Below are positions 1 through 7,530 of a DNA stretch of 64,000 bases, piece by piece (the first letter of the stretch is position 1; each line of letters begins with the position of its first letter). The translations under genes and the position numbers were made by a program. The DNA is from Planotetraspora thailandica (GTDB lineage: Bacteria > Actinomycetota > Actinomycetes > Streptosporangiales > Streptosporangiaceae). The stretch is from positions 62,001 through 126,000 of the forward strand of contig NZ_BOOR01000017.1 of assembly GCF_016863335.1 (NCBI RefSeq), read 5' to 3'. The notes beneath the pieces are model-generated. The model ran no database searches, was not told the DNA's origin, and was given only the letters and a program-made list of their open reading frames with translations.

Positions 1-203
1 GTGAGACCTACGCCGATCTGCACCGAGCAGGCCGAACCCGGAGGGGTCAACTGCACGACCCGGAAGTCGTCGTTCGGCCGGTAATCGACGTCGAGCGTGA
101 ATGCAAGCTGCTCCGTATAGAACGCCAGAGATCGGTCGACGTCGCTCACGGGCAGAAGGATCACTTCGATTTTAAAGTCCACCGTCTCATCTTCTTGCCG
201 CAT
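1..203 (-). CDS. VOC (glyoxalase/bleomycin-resistance) family protein, N-terminal part only
   Basis: Read on the minus strand from an ATG at 203, the frame is open to the left edge, so only about 67 N-terminal residues are present. The segment LLPVSDVDRSLAFYTEQL is the typical first beta strand and helix of a vicinal-oxygen-chelate domain, followed by a strand with DDFRVVQLTPPGS. An internal GTG at 182 is an alternative start that would trim seven residues. The family includes glyoxalases, extradiol dioxygenases and antibiotic-binding proteins, and the metal ligands that would separate them lie mostly outside the window. Function cannot be assigned further. Confidence 0.75.
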   Translation of the reverse strand, partial: MRQEDETVDFKIEVILLPVSDVDRSLAFYTEQLAFTLDVDYRPNDDFRVVQLTPPGSACSVQIGVGL

Positions 204-343
204 TGCGTTTGCCCGCCACCTGGAGGGGCGGCCATCCGCATTCTTTTTTTCGATGGTCACATCAGAAAAATCCGATCCCAATGAGCACTGTGACCGAGGT
301 CACCGGGATGACGTTCTCGACGGCGGAAATTTTCAAGCAACCG

Positions 344-442
344 CGAGACATTCGGATTTTTTGTCCTCACGGCAGAAAACTCGCATCTCTCGTTGGCCTG
401 TCCGACCGAAATCCGCTTTTAGGCTTCGGTCTCGAAGAAATC
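344..442. repeat. Degenerate direct repeat, copy A (upstream of the DUF427 gene)
   Basis: This non-coding stretch resembles 1348..1420. Both carry GAGACAT, then CCTCACGGCAG(G/A)AAA, then an AGGC-rich block ending in CGAAGAAA. Copy A has about 25 extra bases in the middle. Each copy lies shortly upstream of a start codon (488 and 1437). It may be a duplicated promoter or leader, or debris from a duplication that brought in the DUF427 gene. No open frame across it looks coding. Confidence 0.55.
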
Positions 443-487
443 GCTTATGCGGGCCGGTGGTCTGCGGGGGCGGGAAGGAGCGCAGTG

Positions 488-1351
488 ATGGGGTTGTCAT
501 GGCAGCAAGGGCCGCTCGCGACCAGGTCGATCGGGCGGTTCCTCATCGAACAGCCGCTTCCGGAGCGGCTGCTGTTCGCGGAGCCGTTACGCCGGCGTAT
601 GCGCGTGCAGCTCGGTGGTGAATGGGTCGCGGACAGCGAGGACGTCGTCCTGCTGCACGAGCCGGGCCGCTACCCCGTGGCCTACTTCCCGGTCGGGGAC
701 GTGAAGGCCGATGTGTTGCAAAAGACGGATCGTGTCACGCAGCATCGCGATCTCGGCACCACGGCGTGGTTCACGGTCACGGTCGCGGACCGCAGCGCCG
801 AGCGGGCGGCGTGGCAACACGTCGAGCTGCCCGATCACGCCGGCGAACTGCGGGATCGGGTGGCTTTCGCGTGGCGCGGGATGGACGCCTTCTACGAAGA
901 AGACGAGCGCATCGTCGGCCACGCCGCGGACCCGTACCACCGCAATGACATCCGGTCGACGTCGCGGCATCTCGTGGTCCGCGACGGCGAGCGCGTGATC
1001 GCGGACACGCGGAGGCCGGTAGTGCTTTACGAGTCGGGGTTCGCGCCTCGCTGGTACGTGCCGCGGGAGGACGTCGACGAAACGGCGTTGACGCCCGTGG
1101 AGGGACAGACCTTCTGCCCGTACAAGGGGCTGGCCAGTTACTACGACATCGGCGGCCACGCGCGTGCCGCCTGGTCCTATCTGGAGGCCTGGCCGGAGGT
1201 GGACCGTGTCCGTGGGCTGGTGTCCTTCGAGCCGGACAAGATCGAGGTGCATCTCGACGGACGGCGGCTCGAGCTCGCACCCGGCCAGACGGTCGTCCCG
1301 CACGGCATCGACCGCGGCCTGGATCCCTCGGAGATCCTCAAGCGATCGTGA
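488..1351 (+). CDS. DUF427 domain protein (two tandem DUF427-like halves)
   Basis: A 287-residue protein. The ATG at 488 is chosen because GGAAGGAG sits eight bases upstream; the open frame extends further left but that part is unlike the family. Two similar modules are visible, one near residues 35-120 with LLHEPGRYPVAYFPVGDV and one near 175-270 with a VVLYESGFAPRWYVPREDV stretch and FCPYKGLASYYDI. This two-module form is common in actinomycetes and usually has no assigned reaction. The atypical SDR starting at 1437 follows on the same strand, so the two may be co-transcribed. Function is unknown. Confidence 0.85.
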   Translation: MGLSWQQGPLATRSIGRFLIEQPLPERLLFAEPLRRRMRVQLGGEWVADSEDVVLLHEPGRYPVAYFPVGDVKADVLQKTDRVTQHRDLGTTAWFTVTVADRSAERAAWQHVELPDHAGELRDRVAFAWRGMDAFYEEDERIVGHAADPYHRNDIRSTSRHLVVRDGERVIADTRRPVVLYESGFAPRWYVPREDVDETALTPVEGQTFCPYKGLASYYDIGGHARAAWSYLEAWPEVDRVRGLVSFEPDKIEVHLDGRRLELAPGQTVVPHGIDRGLDPSEILKRS

Positions 1352-1420
1352 GACATCCCGGTTCTCTGGCCTCACGGCAGGAAAGCCGGCGTCGCTTTCA
1401 GGCGCCGATCCCGAAGAAAC
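1348..1420. repeat. Degenerate direct repeat, copy B (upstream of the SDR gene)
   Basis: Partner of 344..442. It overlaps the DUF427 stop codon and ends 16 bases before the SDR start. It contains GAGACAT, CCTCACGGCAGGAAA and CCGAAGAAAC in the same order as copy A. Confidence 0.55.
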
Positions 1421-1436
1421 GTCAAGGAGAAAAGTC

Positions 1437-2153
1437 ATGTCCTCTTCCCTCCAGGGACGCAGGGTCCTCGTCGTGGGCCGCGGAAGCGGCATCGCCCGTG
1501 CCGTCACCCTCGCTGTCCGCGCCGCGGGCGCGACGGTGATCGTGGCCGGTAGGGACGCCGGGAAGCTGGCTGGGGCGTACGAGGATCCCGGCATCGAGGC
1601 CGAGGCCGTCGACCTGACCGACGAGGCGAGCGTCGAGGCGCTCGCCGACCGGCTCGGCCAGGTCGACCACATCGTGTCCACCGCATCGGCACGGGCCCGA
1701 GGGCAGGTCGCGGACCTCAAGCACGACACGGTGTTGCTGTCGTTCAGCACCAAGGTGCTCGGCCCGATCCTGCTCGCGAAGCACTTCGCACCGCGCATGC
1801 CACAGGACGGCTCGTTCGTGATCTTCTCCGGGTCGTCGGCGCACAAGCCCGCGATCGGCATGCTCGCCGTCGCCGCCACCAACGGCGCCGTCGACGTCGT
1901 CACCCGATCCCTGGCGGTGGAACTCGCGCCGATCCGGGTCAACGCCGTCTCTCCGGGCACGATCGACACCGGTGCCTACGACGCGCTCGGCGAGGAGAAG
2001 AAGGCCGCGCTGTTCGAGCAGCGCAGGCAGACGAACCCGGTGCGCCGTGTCGGCACGGCGGACGACATCGCGGAGGCCGTGCTCTTCGCGCTGACCAACA
2101 CCTTCATGACCGGTGTGTCGCTCGCCGTCGACGGGGGCGAACCGCTCGTCTGA
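1437..2153 (+). CDS. Short-chain dehydrogenase/reductase-fold protein lacking the usual catalytic Tyr-Lys
   Basis: A 238-residue single-domain SDR starting at the ATG at 1437, with CAAGGAG six bases upstream. The N-terminal Rossmann signature is present as VVGRGSGIARAV, the NxAG-equivalent region reads VSTASARARG, and the C-terminal PG motif is AVSPGTIDTGAYD. At the place of the classical YxxxK the sequence is AVAATNGAVDVVTRSLAVEL, so both tyrosine and lysine are missing. Such proteins can bind NAD(P) but may be inactive or use other chemistry. The gene follows the DUF427 gene on the same strand. The fold assignment is safe; the reaction is not known. Confidence 0.85.
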   Translation: MSSSLQGRRVLVVGRGSGIARAVTLAVRAAGATVIVAGRDAGKLAGAYEDPGIEAEAVDLTDEASVEALADRLGQVDHIVSTASARARGQVADLKHDTVLLSFSTKVLGPILLAKHFAPRMPQDGSFVIFSGSSAHKPAIGMLAVAATNGAVDVVTRSLAVELAPIRVNAVSPGTIDTGAYDALGEEKKAALFEQRRQTNPVRRVGTADDIAEAVLFALTNTFMTGVSLAVDGGEPLV

Positions 2154-2229
2154 GGACGGCATGTGAACGAATCGAATCTGCCCTGCGGGCTTGACCATGA
2201 CGCTGCGTCAACCCTCCATGCTGGCTGTC

Positions 2230-3069
2230 ATGAGCATCCCCCCGACAACCAATCAGGCCCAGGGGCCGGCGATCCACGTGCAGGGCCTGGAGAAGTCGTA
2301 CAAGGACCTGCGGGTGCTGCGCGGCGTGGACTTCGACGTGGCGCGGGGCGGCATCTTCGCCCTGCTCGGCTCGAACGGGGCGGGCAAGACCACGGTGGTG
2401 AAGATCCTTTCCACGCTGCTCAAGGCCGACGCGGGTACGGCCGGCGTCAACGGCTTCGACGTCGCTACACAGGCCGCCGACGTGCGAGAGTCCATCAGCC
2501 TCACCGGGCAGTTCGCGGCGGTCGACGAGATCCTCAGCGGGCGGGAGAACCTCGTGCTGGTCGCCCGACTGCGACACCTCAAGGATCCGGGCGCGATCGC
2601 GGATGATCTGCTCGAGCGTTTCTCGCTGACCGAGGCGGGCGCGCGGAGAGTAGCAACGTATTCGGGGGGCATGCGCCGCCGTCTCGACATCGCGATGAGC
2701 CTCATCGGGAATCCGCCGGTCATCTTCCTCGATGAGCCGACGACCGGGCTCGACCCCCAGGCGCGCATCGAGGTGTGGCAGGCCGTCAAGGAACTCGCCG
2801 ACCGGGGTACGACGGTGCTGCTCACGACGCAGTATCTGGACGAGGCCGAACAACTCGCCGACCGGATCGCGATCCTCCACCAGGGTCGGATCATCGTCAA
2901 CGGCACCCTCGCCGAGCTCAAGCAACTGCTCCCGCCCGCCAAGGTCGAATACGTCGAGAAGCAGCCGACCCTCGAGGACGTCTTCCTCACGCTCGTCGGT
3001 GCCGGCGGCAAGAACGGCGACGCCTACAAGGGCAGCCAAGACCACAAGACCAGGTCGAACAAGAAGTAA
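2230..3069 (+). CDS. ABC exporter ATP-binding subunit, DrrA-like
   Basis: About 279 residues. Walker A is GSNGAGKTT near residue 45, the signature is YSGGMRRRLDIA, Walker B is VIFLDEPTTGLDP, and the C-terminal PTLEDVFLTLVG block is typical of DrrA/NodI-type drug and lipid exporters. The start is uncertain: the frame is open to 2191 (MTMTL...), and neither ATG has a strong ribosome binding site. The permease gene begins nine bases after its stop, so the two form one transporter. A MerR regulator follows. The substrate is unknown; the family exports hydrophobic drugs such as anthracyclines. Confidence 0.92.
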   Translation: MSIPPTTNQAQGPAIHVQGLEKSYKDLRVLRGVDFDVARGGIFALLGSNGAGKTTVVKILSTLLKADAGTAGVNGFDVATQAADVRESISLTGQFAAVDEILSGRENLVLVARLRHLKDPGAIADDLLERFSLTEAGARRVATYSGGMRRRLDIAMSLIGNPPVIFLDEPTTGLDPQARIEVWQAVKELADRGTTVLLTTQYLDEAEQLADRIAILHQGRIIVNGTLAELKQLLPPAKVEYVEKQPTLEDVFLTLVGAGGKNGDAYKGSQDHKTRSNKK

Positions 3070-3078
3070 GGAACGACA

Positions 3079-3840
3079 ATGGCCACGCATTTCTTGGGCG
3101 ACACCGCCGTCCTGTTAGGACGATCCCTGCGCCACATCACGCGCAGCGTGGACACCATCATCACGACCACGATCACGCCGATCGCCATGATGCTGTTATT
3201 CGTCTACGTGTTCGGCGGCGCGATCGACACCGGGTCGGTCTCGTATGTGAACTACATGCTTCCCGGCATTCTGCTCATCACGATTGCTTCGGGCATCGCC
3301 TACACCGCACTCCGGCTCTTCCTGGATATGAAGGGCGGCATCTTCGAGCGGTTCCAGTCCATGCCGATCGCACGGTCGTCCGTGCTGTGGGCGCACGTGC
3401 TGACCTCGCTGGTCGCCAATGTGATCTCGCTGGTGGTCGTCGTCGGCGTCGCCTTGCTTATGGGCTTCCGCTCGGGGGCGGGAGTATCGGCGTGGCTCGC
3501 GGTCGCCGGCATTCTCATCCTGTTCACCCTGGCGTTGACATGGATCGCCGTCATCCCCGGCCTCACCGCGAAGAGCGTGGACGGCGCAGGCGCGTTCTCC
3601 TACCCGCTCATCTTCCTGCCGTTCATCAGCTCGGCATTCGTGCCCACCGACACCATGCCCGGCCCAGTGCGCGCCTTCGCCGACAACCAGCCGGTGACCT
3701 CCATCGTCAACACGATCCGCGCCCTGTTCACCCGGCAGCCGATCGGCACCGACATTTGGACCGCGCTCGCCTGGTGCGCCGGCATCCTCATCGTCGCCTA
3801 CATCTTCGCCAACATCTCCTACCGCCGCAGGATCTCTTGA
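3079..3840 (+). CDS. ABC-2 type transporter permease, DrrB-like
   Basis: A 253-residue integral membrane protein with about six hydrophobic segments (for example MMLLFVYVFGGAI, ILLITIASGIAYTAL and VISLVVVVGVALLMG). The ABC-2 family hallmarks are ERFQSMPIARSS in the cytoplasmic loop and an FISSAFVPTDTMPGPVRAF turn near the C-terminus. AAGGAACG lies just before the ATG. It is the membrane partner of the ATPase encoded directly upstream and should work in the cytoplasmic membrane as an exporter of small hydrophobic molecules. Confidence 0.92.
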   Translation: MATHFLGDTAVLLGRSLRHITRSVDTIITTTITPIAMMLLFVYVFGGAIDTGSVSYVNYMLPGILLITIASGIAYTALRLFLDMKGGIFERFQSMPIARSSVLWAHVLTSLVANVISLVVVVGVALLMGFRSGAGVSAWLAVAGILILFTLALTWIAVIPGLTAKSVDGAGAFSYPLIFLPFISSAFVPTDTMPGPVRAFADNQPVTSIVNTIRALFTRQPIGTDIWTALAWCAGILIVAYIFANISYRRRIS

Positions 3841-3884
3841 GCCGGGGTCGACCGGACAGCGCGAGTTGAGGGCAGGATCAGAGC

Positions 3885-4658
3885 ATGCTGACGATCGGTC
3901 AACTGGCGGCGTATGCCGGCGTCACGGTGCGGGCAGTGCGGCACTATCACCAGGTCGGACTGCTGCCCGAGCCGGAGCGGGATGCCTCGGGTTACCGGCG
4001 GTACGGCGCGAGGGCAGTCGTGTCCCTCATCAAGATCCGCACCCTCGCCAACGCCGGCGTGCCGCTGTCTCAGATCGGTCAGATGCTCGAAGCCGACGCA
4101 TCGACCTTTGCCGAAGCGGTCCAAAGGATCGACAGCCACCTGCGCGACGAGATCGAACGGCTTGAGACCAGCCGCAAGCAGATCGCGCAGCTCGCTGCCG
4201 GGGACAGTCTGGCTCTCCCGCCGGAGGTGATCCCCTATCTCGATCGGCTTCGGGAGATCGGGGCGTCGGAGCGGATGGTGGAGGGTGAGCGGGACGGGTG
4301 GATCCTGGTCGCGGCTCGCTGGCCCGATCACATCCGCGAGGTCATGCCCTGGAAACTCGCGCAGCTCGACGACCCGCAAATGGTTCGGCTCTATCGGGTT
4401 CTGTCGGAGCTCCTGGAAAGCGACGCGGGCGACGACGACCCGCGTGTGGAGGAAGCCGTCGACATCATGGTGAGGCTGTCCGAGCAGGCGTACACCTCCG
4501 GCGAGATGGACCGCGGCAAGGTGGTGCGTGACGATCTGGCGTTCGACCTTCTGGACGCACTTACCGTCGAGTCCGACCCGCGGGCGGAGCGGCTGCTGGA
4601 CATGGTGCGCGAGCGTGGCTGGACCCGTTGGACCCGGCTGGCGGAGCCGCCCGACTAA
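3885..4658 (+). CDS. MerR-family transcriptional regulator
   Basis: 257 residues. The first 70 form a MerR winged helix: MLTIGQLAAYAGVTVRAVRH, followed by YHQVGLLPEPERDASGYRRYG, then a dimerisation helix around residues 80-115. The remaining 140 residues are acidic, helical and unlike the metal-binding tails of classical MerR proteins, so they are probably a ligand-sensing domain for an organic compound. The gene sits 44 bases behind the DrrAB-like exporter on the same strand and is likely its regulator. MerR proteins normally bind between overlong -35 and -10 elements; I could not fix such a site here. Confidence 0.9.
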   Translation: MLTIGQLAAYAGVTVRAVRHYHQVGLLPEPERDASGYRRYGARAVVSLIKIRTLANAGVPLSQIGQMLEADASTFAEAVQRIDSHLRDEIERLETSRKQIAQLAAGDSLALPPEVIPYLDRLREIGASERMVEGERDGWILVAARWPDHIREVMPWKLAQLDDPQMVRLYRVLSELLESDAGDDDPRVEEAVDIMVRLSEQAYTSGEMDRGKVVRDDLAFDLLDALTVESDPRAERLLDMVRERGWTRWTRLAEPPD

Positions 4659-4748
4659 CCTCCGGACGTCGTTTCACCACCTGGATGTCGACTACTCATG
4701 TCGGCAGGAGGCTCAAGTGCCCCCCTTGGACGGCCGTCGCCTGGAGCA

Positions 4749-5162
4749 CTAGTTGAGGATGTCGATGACGGGGACGTCGGAGTAGCGCGCCTGGAGGAAT
4801 TCGGGACGGGCGGTCAAGATGGGCCAGCCGCGCAGGTCATAGAAGGCGACCGCATGAGCCAGAGACAGGTCGCCGATGGTCGTGCCCTTCAGCAGCCGAT
4901 AACTGACCAGAAGCGCCTGCTGCGAGGTGAGCGCCGATTCCTCCGCTCGTACGACGAAGTCTGCTCCGAGTATCTGTGTGATCAGCCAGCGTTCCTCATC
5001 TGTTCTGGCCTGAGAGAACGCCTCCGCTACGCAGACGGAGGGGATCAACAGGGGGGTCGCCGTCTCCTTGATCTCCCCGAGTCGCATGAAGGCCGCGGGT
5101 TCCTGCCGAGCGCATGCCTCCAAGGCGCTGGTATCCATGATCAGTCCAGAGACGGCGTCCAC
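4749..5162 (-). CDS. PIN-domain protein, probable VapC-type toxin
   Basis: 137 residues. The PIN-fold acidic residues are in place: the N-terminal aspartate in LIMDTSALEA, a glutamate in VCVAEAF, and an aspartate in TIGDLSLAHAVAF. PIN toxins are Mg-dependent RNases. Translation starts at a GTG at 5162 that overlaps the stop of the upstream gene by one base (TAGTG), the tight coupling usual for antitoxin-toxin pairs. The arginine-rich variability of the family prevents naming the RNA target. A chromosomal VapBC module is the most economical reading. Confidence 0.85.
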   Translation of the reverse strand: MDAVSGLIMDTSALEACARQEPAAFMRLGEIKETATPLLIPSVCVAEAFSQARTDEERWLITQILGADFVVRAEESALTSQQALLVSYRLLKGTTIGDLSLAHAVAFYDLRGWPILTARPEFLQARYSDVPVIDILN

Positions 5163-5455
5163 TAGGCGTCGCCCTCCGTGTTGCGATCACGCAGCGCCTT
5201 TCCGGCGGCGAGAGCGGCACGGAAGTCGGCGCCGTTGTCGTAGATGCGCTGATGCTCGTCGGGGTCGGCTACCTTGAGCGCCTCGATTTTCGCCTCGAGC
5301 AGCGCGGTTACCTGCGCTGTCCTGCTGAGCTTGTATTCCGCCGCTTCGGCCAGGAACGCCGAGACCGACGACGCCTGGCCCGCCTCCAACAGCTCGCGGA
5401 TCTTCGCCACGAGCTCGCTGGGGAGGCTGACGGAGAGCTTCTCTGTCGTTCCCAC
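5162..5455 (-). CDS. Ribbon-helix-helix antitoxin of the PIN toxin
   Basis: 97 residues. The N-terminus, TEKLSVSLPSELVAKIREL, is a beta strand followed by two helices, as in ribbon-helix-helix DNA-binding antitoxins. The acidic C-terminal half would wrap the toxin. It is encoded directly before, and overlaps, the PIN-domain gene. Such pairs normally repress their own promoter, which should lie just to the right of 5455; the short TACTCGGGTAGCA stretch there is a possible operator half-site pair. Confidence 0.82.
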   Translation of the reverse strand: MGTTEKLSVSLPSELVAKIRELLEAGQASSVSAFLAEAAEYKLSRTAQVTALLEAKIEALKVADPDEHQRIYDNGADFRAALAAGKALRDRNTEGDA

Positions 5456-5486
5456 GCCGCGATGCTACTCGGGTAGCACCGGATGA

Positions 5487-5650
5487 TCAATCGTCGTCGA
5501 CACTTCGGATGGAGCCCCGGATGAGTTCGGCCGCTCGTTCAGGCGATGGCGTAGACCGTCGCGTTGGTGTTGGCCGAGGGGATGGAGGGGATCACGGAGG
5601 CGTCTGCCACACGGAGGCCCTGGACCCCGTTCTGGCGGGCGTATCGGGAG
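5487..5650 (-). pseudogene. C-terminal remnant of a GMC oxidoreductase, frameshifted
   Basis: Downstream of the hydrolase stop, the minus strand reads GVQGLRVADASVIPSIPSAN and then TNATVYAIA. This is the conserved C-terminal signature of choline-dehydrogenase/GMC flavoproteins. The frame then hits TGA at 5540, but a shift of one base restores AERAAELIR, the expected last helix. Only about 50 residues remain and nothing of the FAD domain is present. It therefore looks like a relic of a larger gene whose other part was lost, possibly when the alpha/beta hydrolase block arrived. Confidence 0.75.
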
Positions 5651-5656
5651 ACGACT

Positions 5657-6493
5657 TCACCGGAGGAAGTCGAGGACGTCCTTGCCGAACTCGTCGGGGT
5701 GCTGGAACAGGACACCGTGACCGGCGTCGGTGTAGAAGATCACTTTCGCGTCGGGGAGACGCTGGGACATGGCAAAGGTGGCGAAGGCGTTGATCATGAC
5801 GTCGTGTGCGCCGTTGACCGCCAGTACGGGCGTGGTGATCTCCGGCAGCCGGTCGTAGAAGCCGGTGAAGGTTCCGATCGCGGTCATCTGGGCCTTGACG
5901 GCCTCAGGCGACACCTCGGCATGGGATTTCAGCAGGCGCTGATCCGTCCGGCACAGTGAAGCCAGGCCGAGTTCGCGGCCCTCATCGGTTTCCGGGAAGA
6001 ACAAGTACAGGAAGTCCTCGTCGTCGTTGACGGGTTTGCCTGCGACCTGCCAGACCTTGTCCGGCGAGGCAGGCTGACCGGGCACTTTGCCGCCGGGACC
6101 ACTGCCCACCACCACCAGACGCCGGACCAGATCGGGCCGTGAAAGCGCGACCGCCTGGGCGACGTACCCTCCCATGGACCATCCCAGCAGATCCACCCGG
6201 GTCAGTCCCAGGGCTTCGATGAACTCGATCGCTCCCTCGCCGAAGCCTGCGACCGAGTCAGGTGTGGTGCCACCAGAGAACCCGATGCCGCGATTGTCGA
6301 ACACGATGACGTCGCGTTCACGTGCCAACACATCGAGCACGGCCGGATCCCAGTGGTCGATGGTGCCACGAAACCGCATGAACAAGACGAGCGGCACATC
6401 GCCGCGCGGACCGAACCGGCGGAAGGCGAATCGGGTGCCGTTGATTTCCACGTGCTCGGTCTCGGTTGCGTCGGCCAGATAGTCGACCGGCAT
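5657..6493 (-). CDS. Alpha/beta hydrolase
   Basis: 278 residues from the ATG at 6493, which has GGAGGGG seven bases upstream; the longer open frame to 6592 lacks a binding site. The nucleophile elbow is GWSMGG, the acid is in VNGAHDVM and the histidine in DAGHGVLFQ, completing a Ser-Asp-His triad. DNRGIGFSGG is the oxyanion-side loop. The protein resembles the broad family of soluble esterases and C-C hydrolases; no signal peptide is visible. It is divergent from an HxlR regulator gene at 6786, with palindromes in between, so that regulator probably controls it. Confidence 0.9.
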   Translation of the reverse strand: MPVDYLADATETEHVEINGTRFAFRRFGPRGDVPLVLFMRFRGTIDHWDPAVLDVLARERDVIVFDNRGIGFSGGTTPDSVAGFGEGAIEFIEALGLTRVDLLGWSMGGYVAQAVALSRPDLVRRLVVVGSGPGGKVPGQPASPDKVWQVAGKPVNDDEDFLYLFFPETDEGRELGLASLCRTDQRLLKSHAEVSPEAVKAQMTAIGTFTGFYDRLPEITTPVLAVNGAHDVMINAFATFAMSQRLPDAKVIFYTDAGHGVLFQHPDEFGKDVLDFLR

Positions 6494-6611
6494 CTTCTTC
6501 CCCTCCACACCGGGGCGTCGGCCGGAGGCCGGACGGACGACTCGACGGCCGGGCCGCCAGCCGATGTCCCCACTGCTCCACCGACACCACAAGAACCATG
6601 TTTACCTGCTA

Positions 6612-6628
6612 AGTCTGTTGAGCAGACT
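6612..6628. promoter_or_regulatory. Inverted repeat in the hydrolase/HxlR divergent region
   Basis: AGTCTG-TTGAG-CAGACT is a perfect six-base inverted repeat with a five-base spacer. It lies 120 bases upstream of the hydrolase start and suits a regulator dimer, though it could be chance. Confidence 0.4.
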
Positions 6629-6746
6629 GACAGCTCTGGTGTGTCCTGTCAACCGCGCGTGACTCAGCCACGCCTTCAGGCCGAACCGCAGCGCCTTGCC
6701 GAGACCCCGAACTCAACTGGAGGCCACACCATCGATGTGGTGGTAA

Positions 6747-6761
6747 GTTCGAATTTCGAAC
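6747..6761. promoter_or_regulatory. 15-bp palindrome, candidate HxlR operator
   Basis: GTTCGAA-T-TTCGAAC is perfect over seven bases each side with a one-base centre, in unusually AT-containing sequence 25 bases before the HxlR start. HxlR-type dimers bind such sites between divergent genes, so autoregulation is likely. Confidence 0.55.
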
Positions 6762-6785
6762 CAACCGCCCCGAGAGGACTCCGTC

Positions 6786-7226
6786 ATGAACACGGCTCGC
6801 GGCCGCGAATGCTCGCTGGCCAACGCGCTTGCCGTTGTCGGTGAGCGGTGGAGCATGCTCGTGCTCCGCGAGGTCATGCTCGGCCAGCGGCGCTACGACC
6901 AGATCCTGGCCAACACCGGTGCCAACCGGGACACTCTGGCCAGCCGGCTCCGCACTCTCGTCGATGCCGGAATCCTGGAGCGTCAGCAGTACGAGCAGCA
7001 CCCGCCCCGGTACGAATACGTGGCCACCGAGGCCGGCCTCGCGCTTCAACCGATCCTGATGAGCCTCATGGAGTGGGGCAACCAGTACGCCACTTCGGGG
7101 CCGCCCCCCACGGTCTTCACCCACAGTTGCGGCGCCGAACTGCATCCGCGCACCGTGTGCGACCACTGCGGGGAAACGCTCGAACCCGGCAACGCCCGGA
7201 TAGAACGACTGGGCGCCGTGCGCTGA
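6786..7226 (+). CDS. HxlR-family winged-helix regulator with C-terminal zinc-ribbon-like tail
   Basis: 146 residues, preceded by GAGAGGA. The HxlR core is clear: CSLANALAVVGERWSMLVLR, then GANRDTLASRLRTLVDAGIL as the recognition helix, then the wing. The last 35 residues carry HSCGAEL...CDHCGETL, a CxxC-containing finger that many actinobacterial HxlR proteins have and that may bind zinc. It is divergent from the hydrolase gene and flanked by palindromes, which supports local autoregulation and control of the hydrolase. HxlR proteins often respond to reactive electrophiles or aromatic compounds. Confidence 0.9.
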   Translation: MNTARGRECSLANALAVVGERWSMLVLREVMLGQRRYDQILANTGANRDTLASRLRTLVDAGILERQQYEQHPPRYEYVATEAGLALQPILMSLMEWGNQYATSGPPPTVFTHSCGAELHPRTVCDHCGETLEPGNARIERLGAVR

Positions 7227-7278
7227 AGGCCGCGTCACACGAGCGGGTTCGACCGCGGCGCCCTACATGACGGGGCTG

Positions 7279-7480
7279 TCAGGCGCGAGGCATGGCAGGG
7301 GCGTTCCAACTGGCGAGAATGCTGAGCTTCTCCTCCGACGGTGAACCGCGGTCGGGGGTGTAGATGGTGACGACCTGGCCGTCGTCGCGGGGAAGTGCCA
7401 GGGTTTCGTAGCGCAGAACCACCTCGCCCACGACCTCGTGGAAGAACAGGATTGACGTCCGTACGAGGAAGTCGATCCTG
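7279..7480 (-). pseudogene. C-terminal fragment of a second MmyB-type XRE regulator
   Basis: The minus strand encodes FFHEVVGEVVLRYETLALP and then GSPSEEKLSILASW, ending with a stop at 7279. This matches the end of the ligand-binding domain of XRE/MmyB regulators and is clearly related to the C-terminus of the intact regulator at 7531..8376 (VVGDLHLWHETFAI...GSPSESALGALA). The N-terminal three quarters are missing: upstream on this strand lies the antisense of the intact gene. It is a relic of a paralogous regulator in the opposite orientation. Confidence 0.7.
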
Positions 7481-7530
7481 GGTGCGATGCACCCACCTTG
7501 TTTTACTCGTACGCGGCCTAATTTGGCTCT

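Noticed and set aside
6741-6765. GGTAAGTTCGAATTTCGAACC looks like the T-loop of a tRNA
   Set aside because: No acceptor, D or anticodon stem can be folded around it, and the perfect inverted repeat in a divergent promoter is better explained as an operator.
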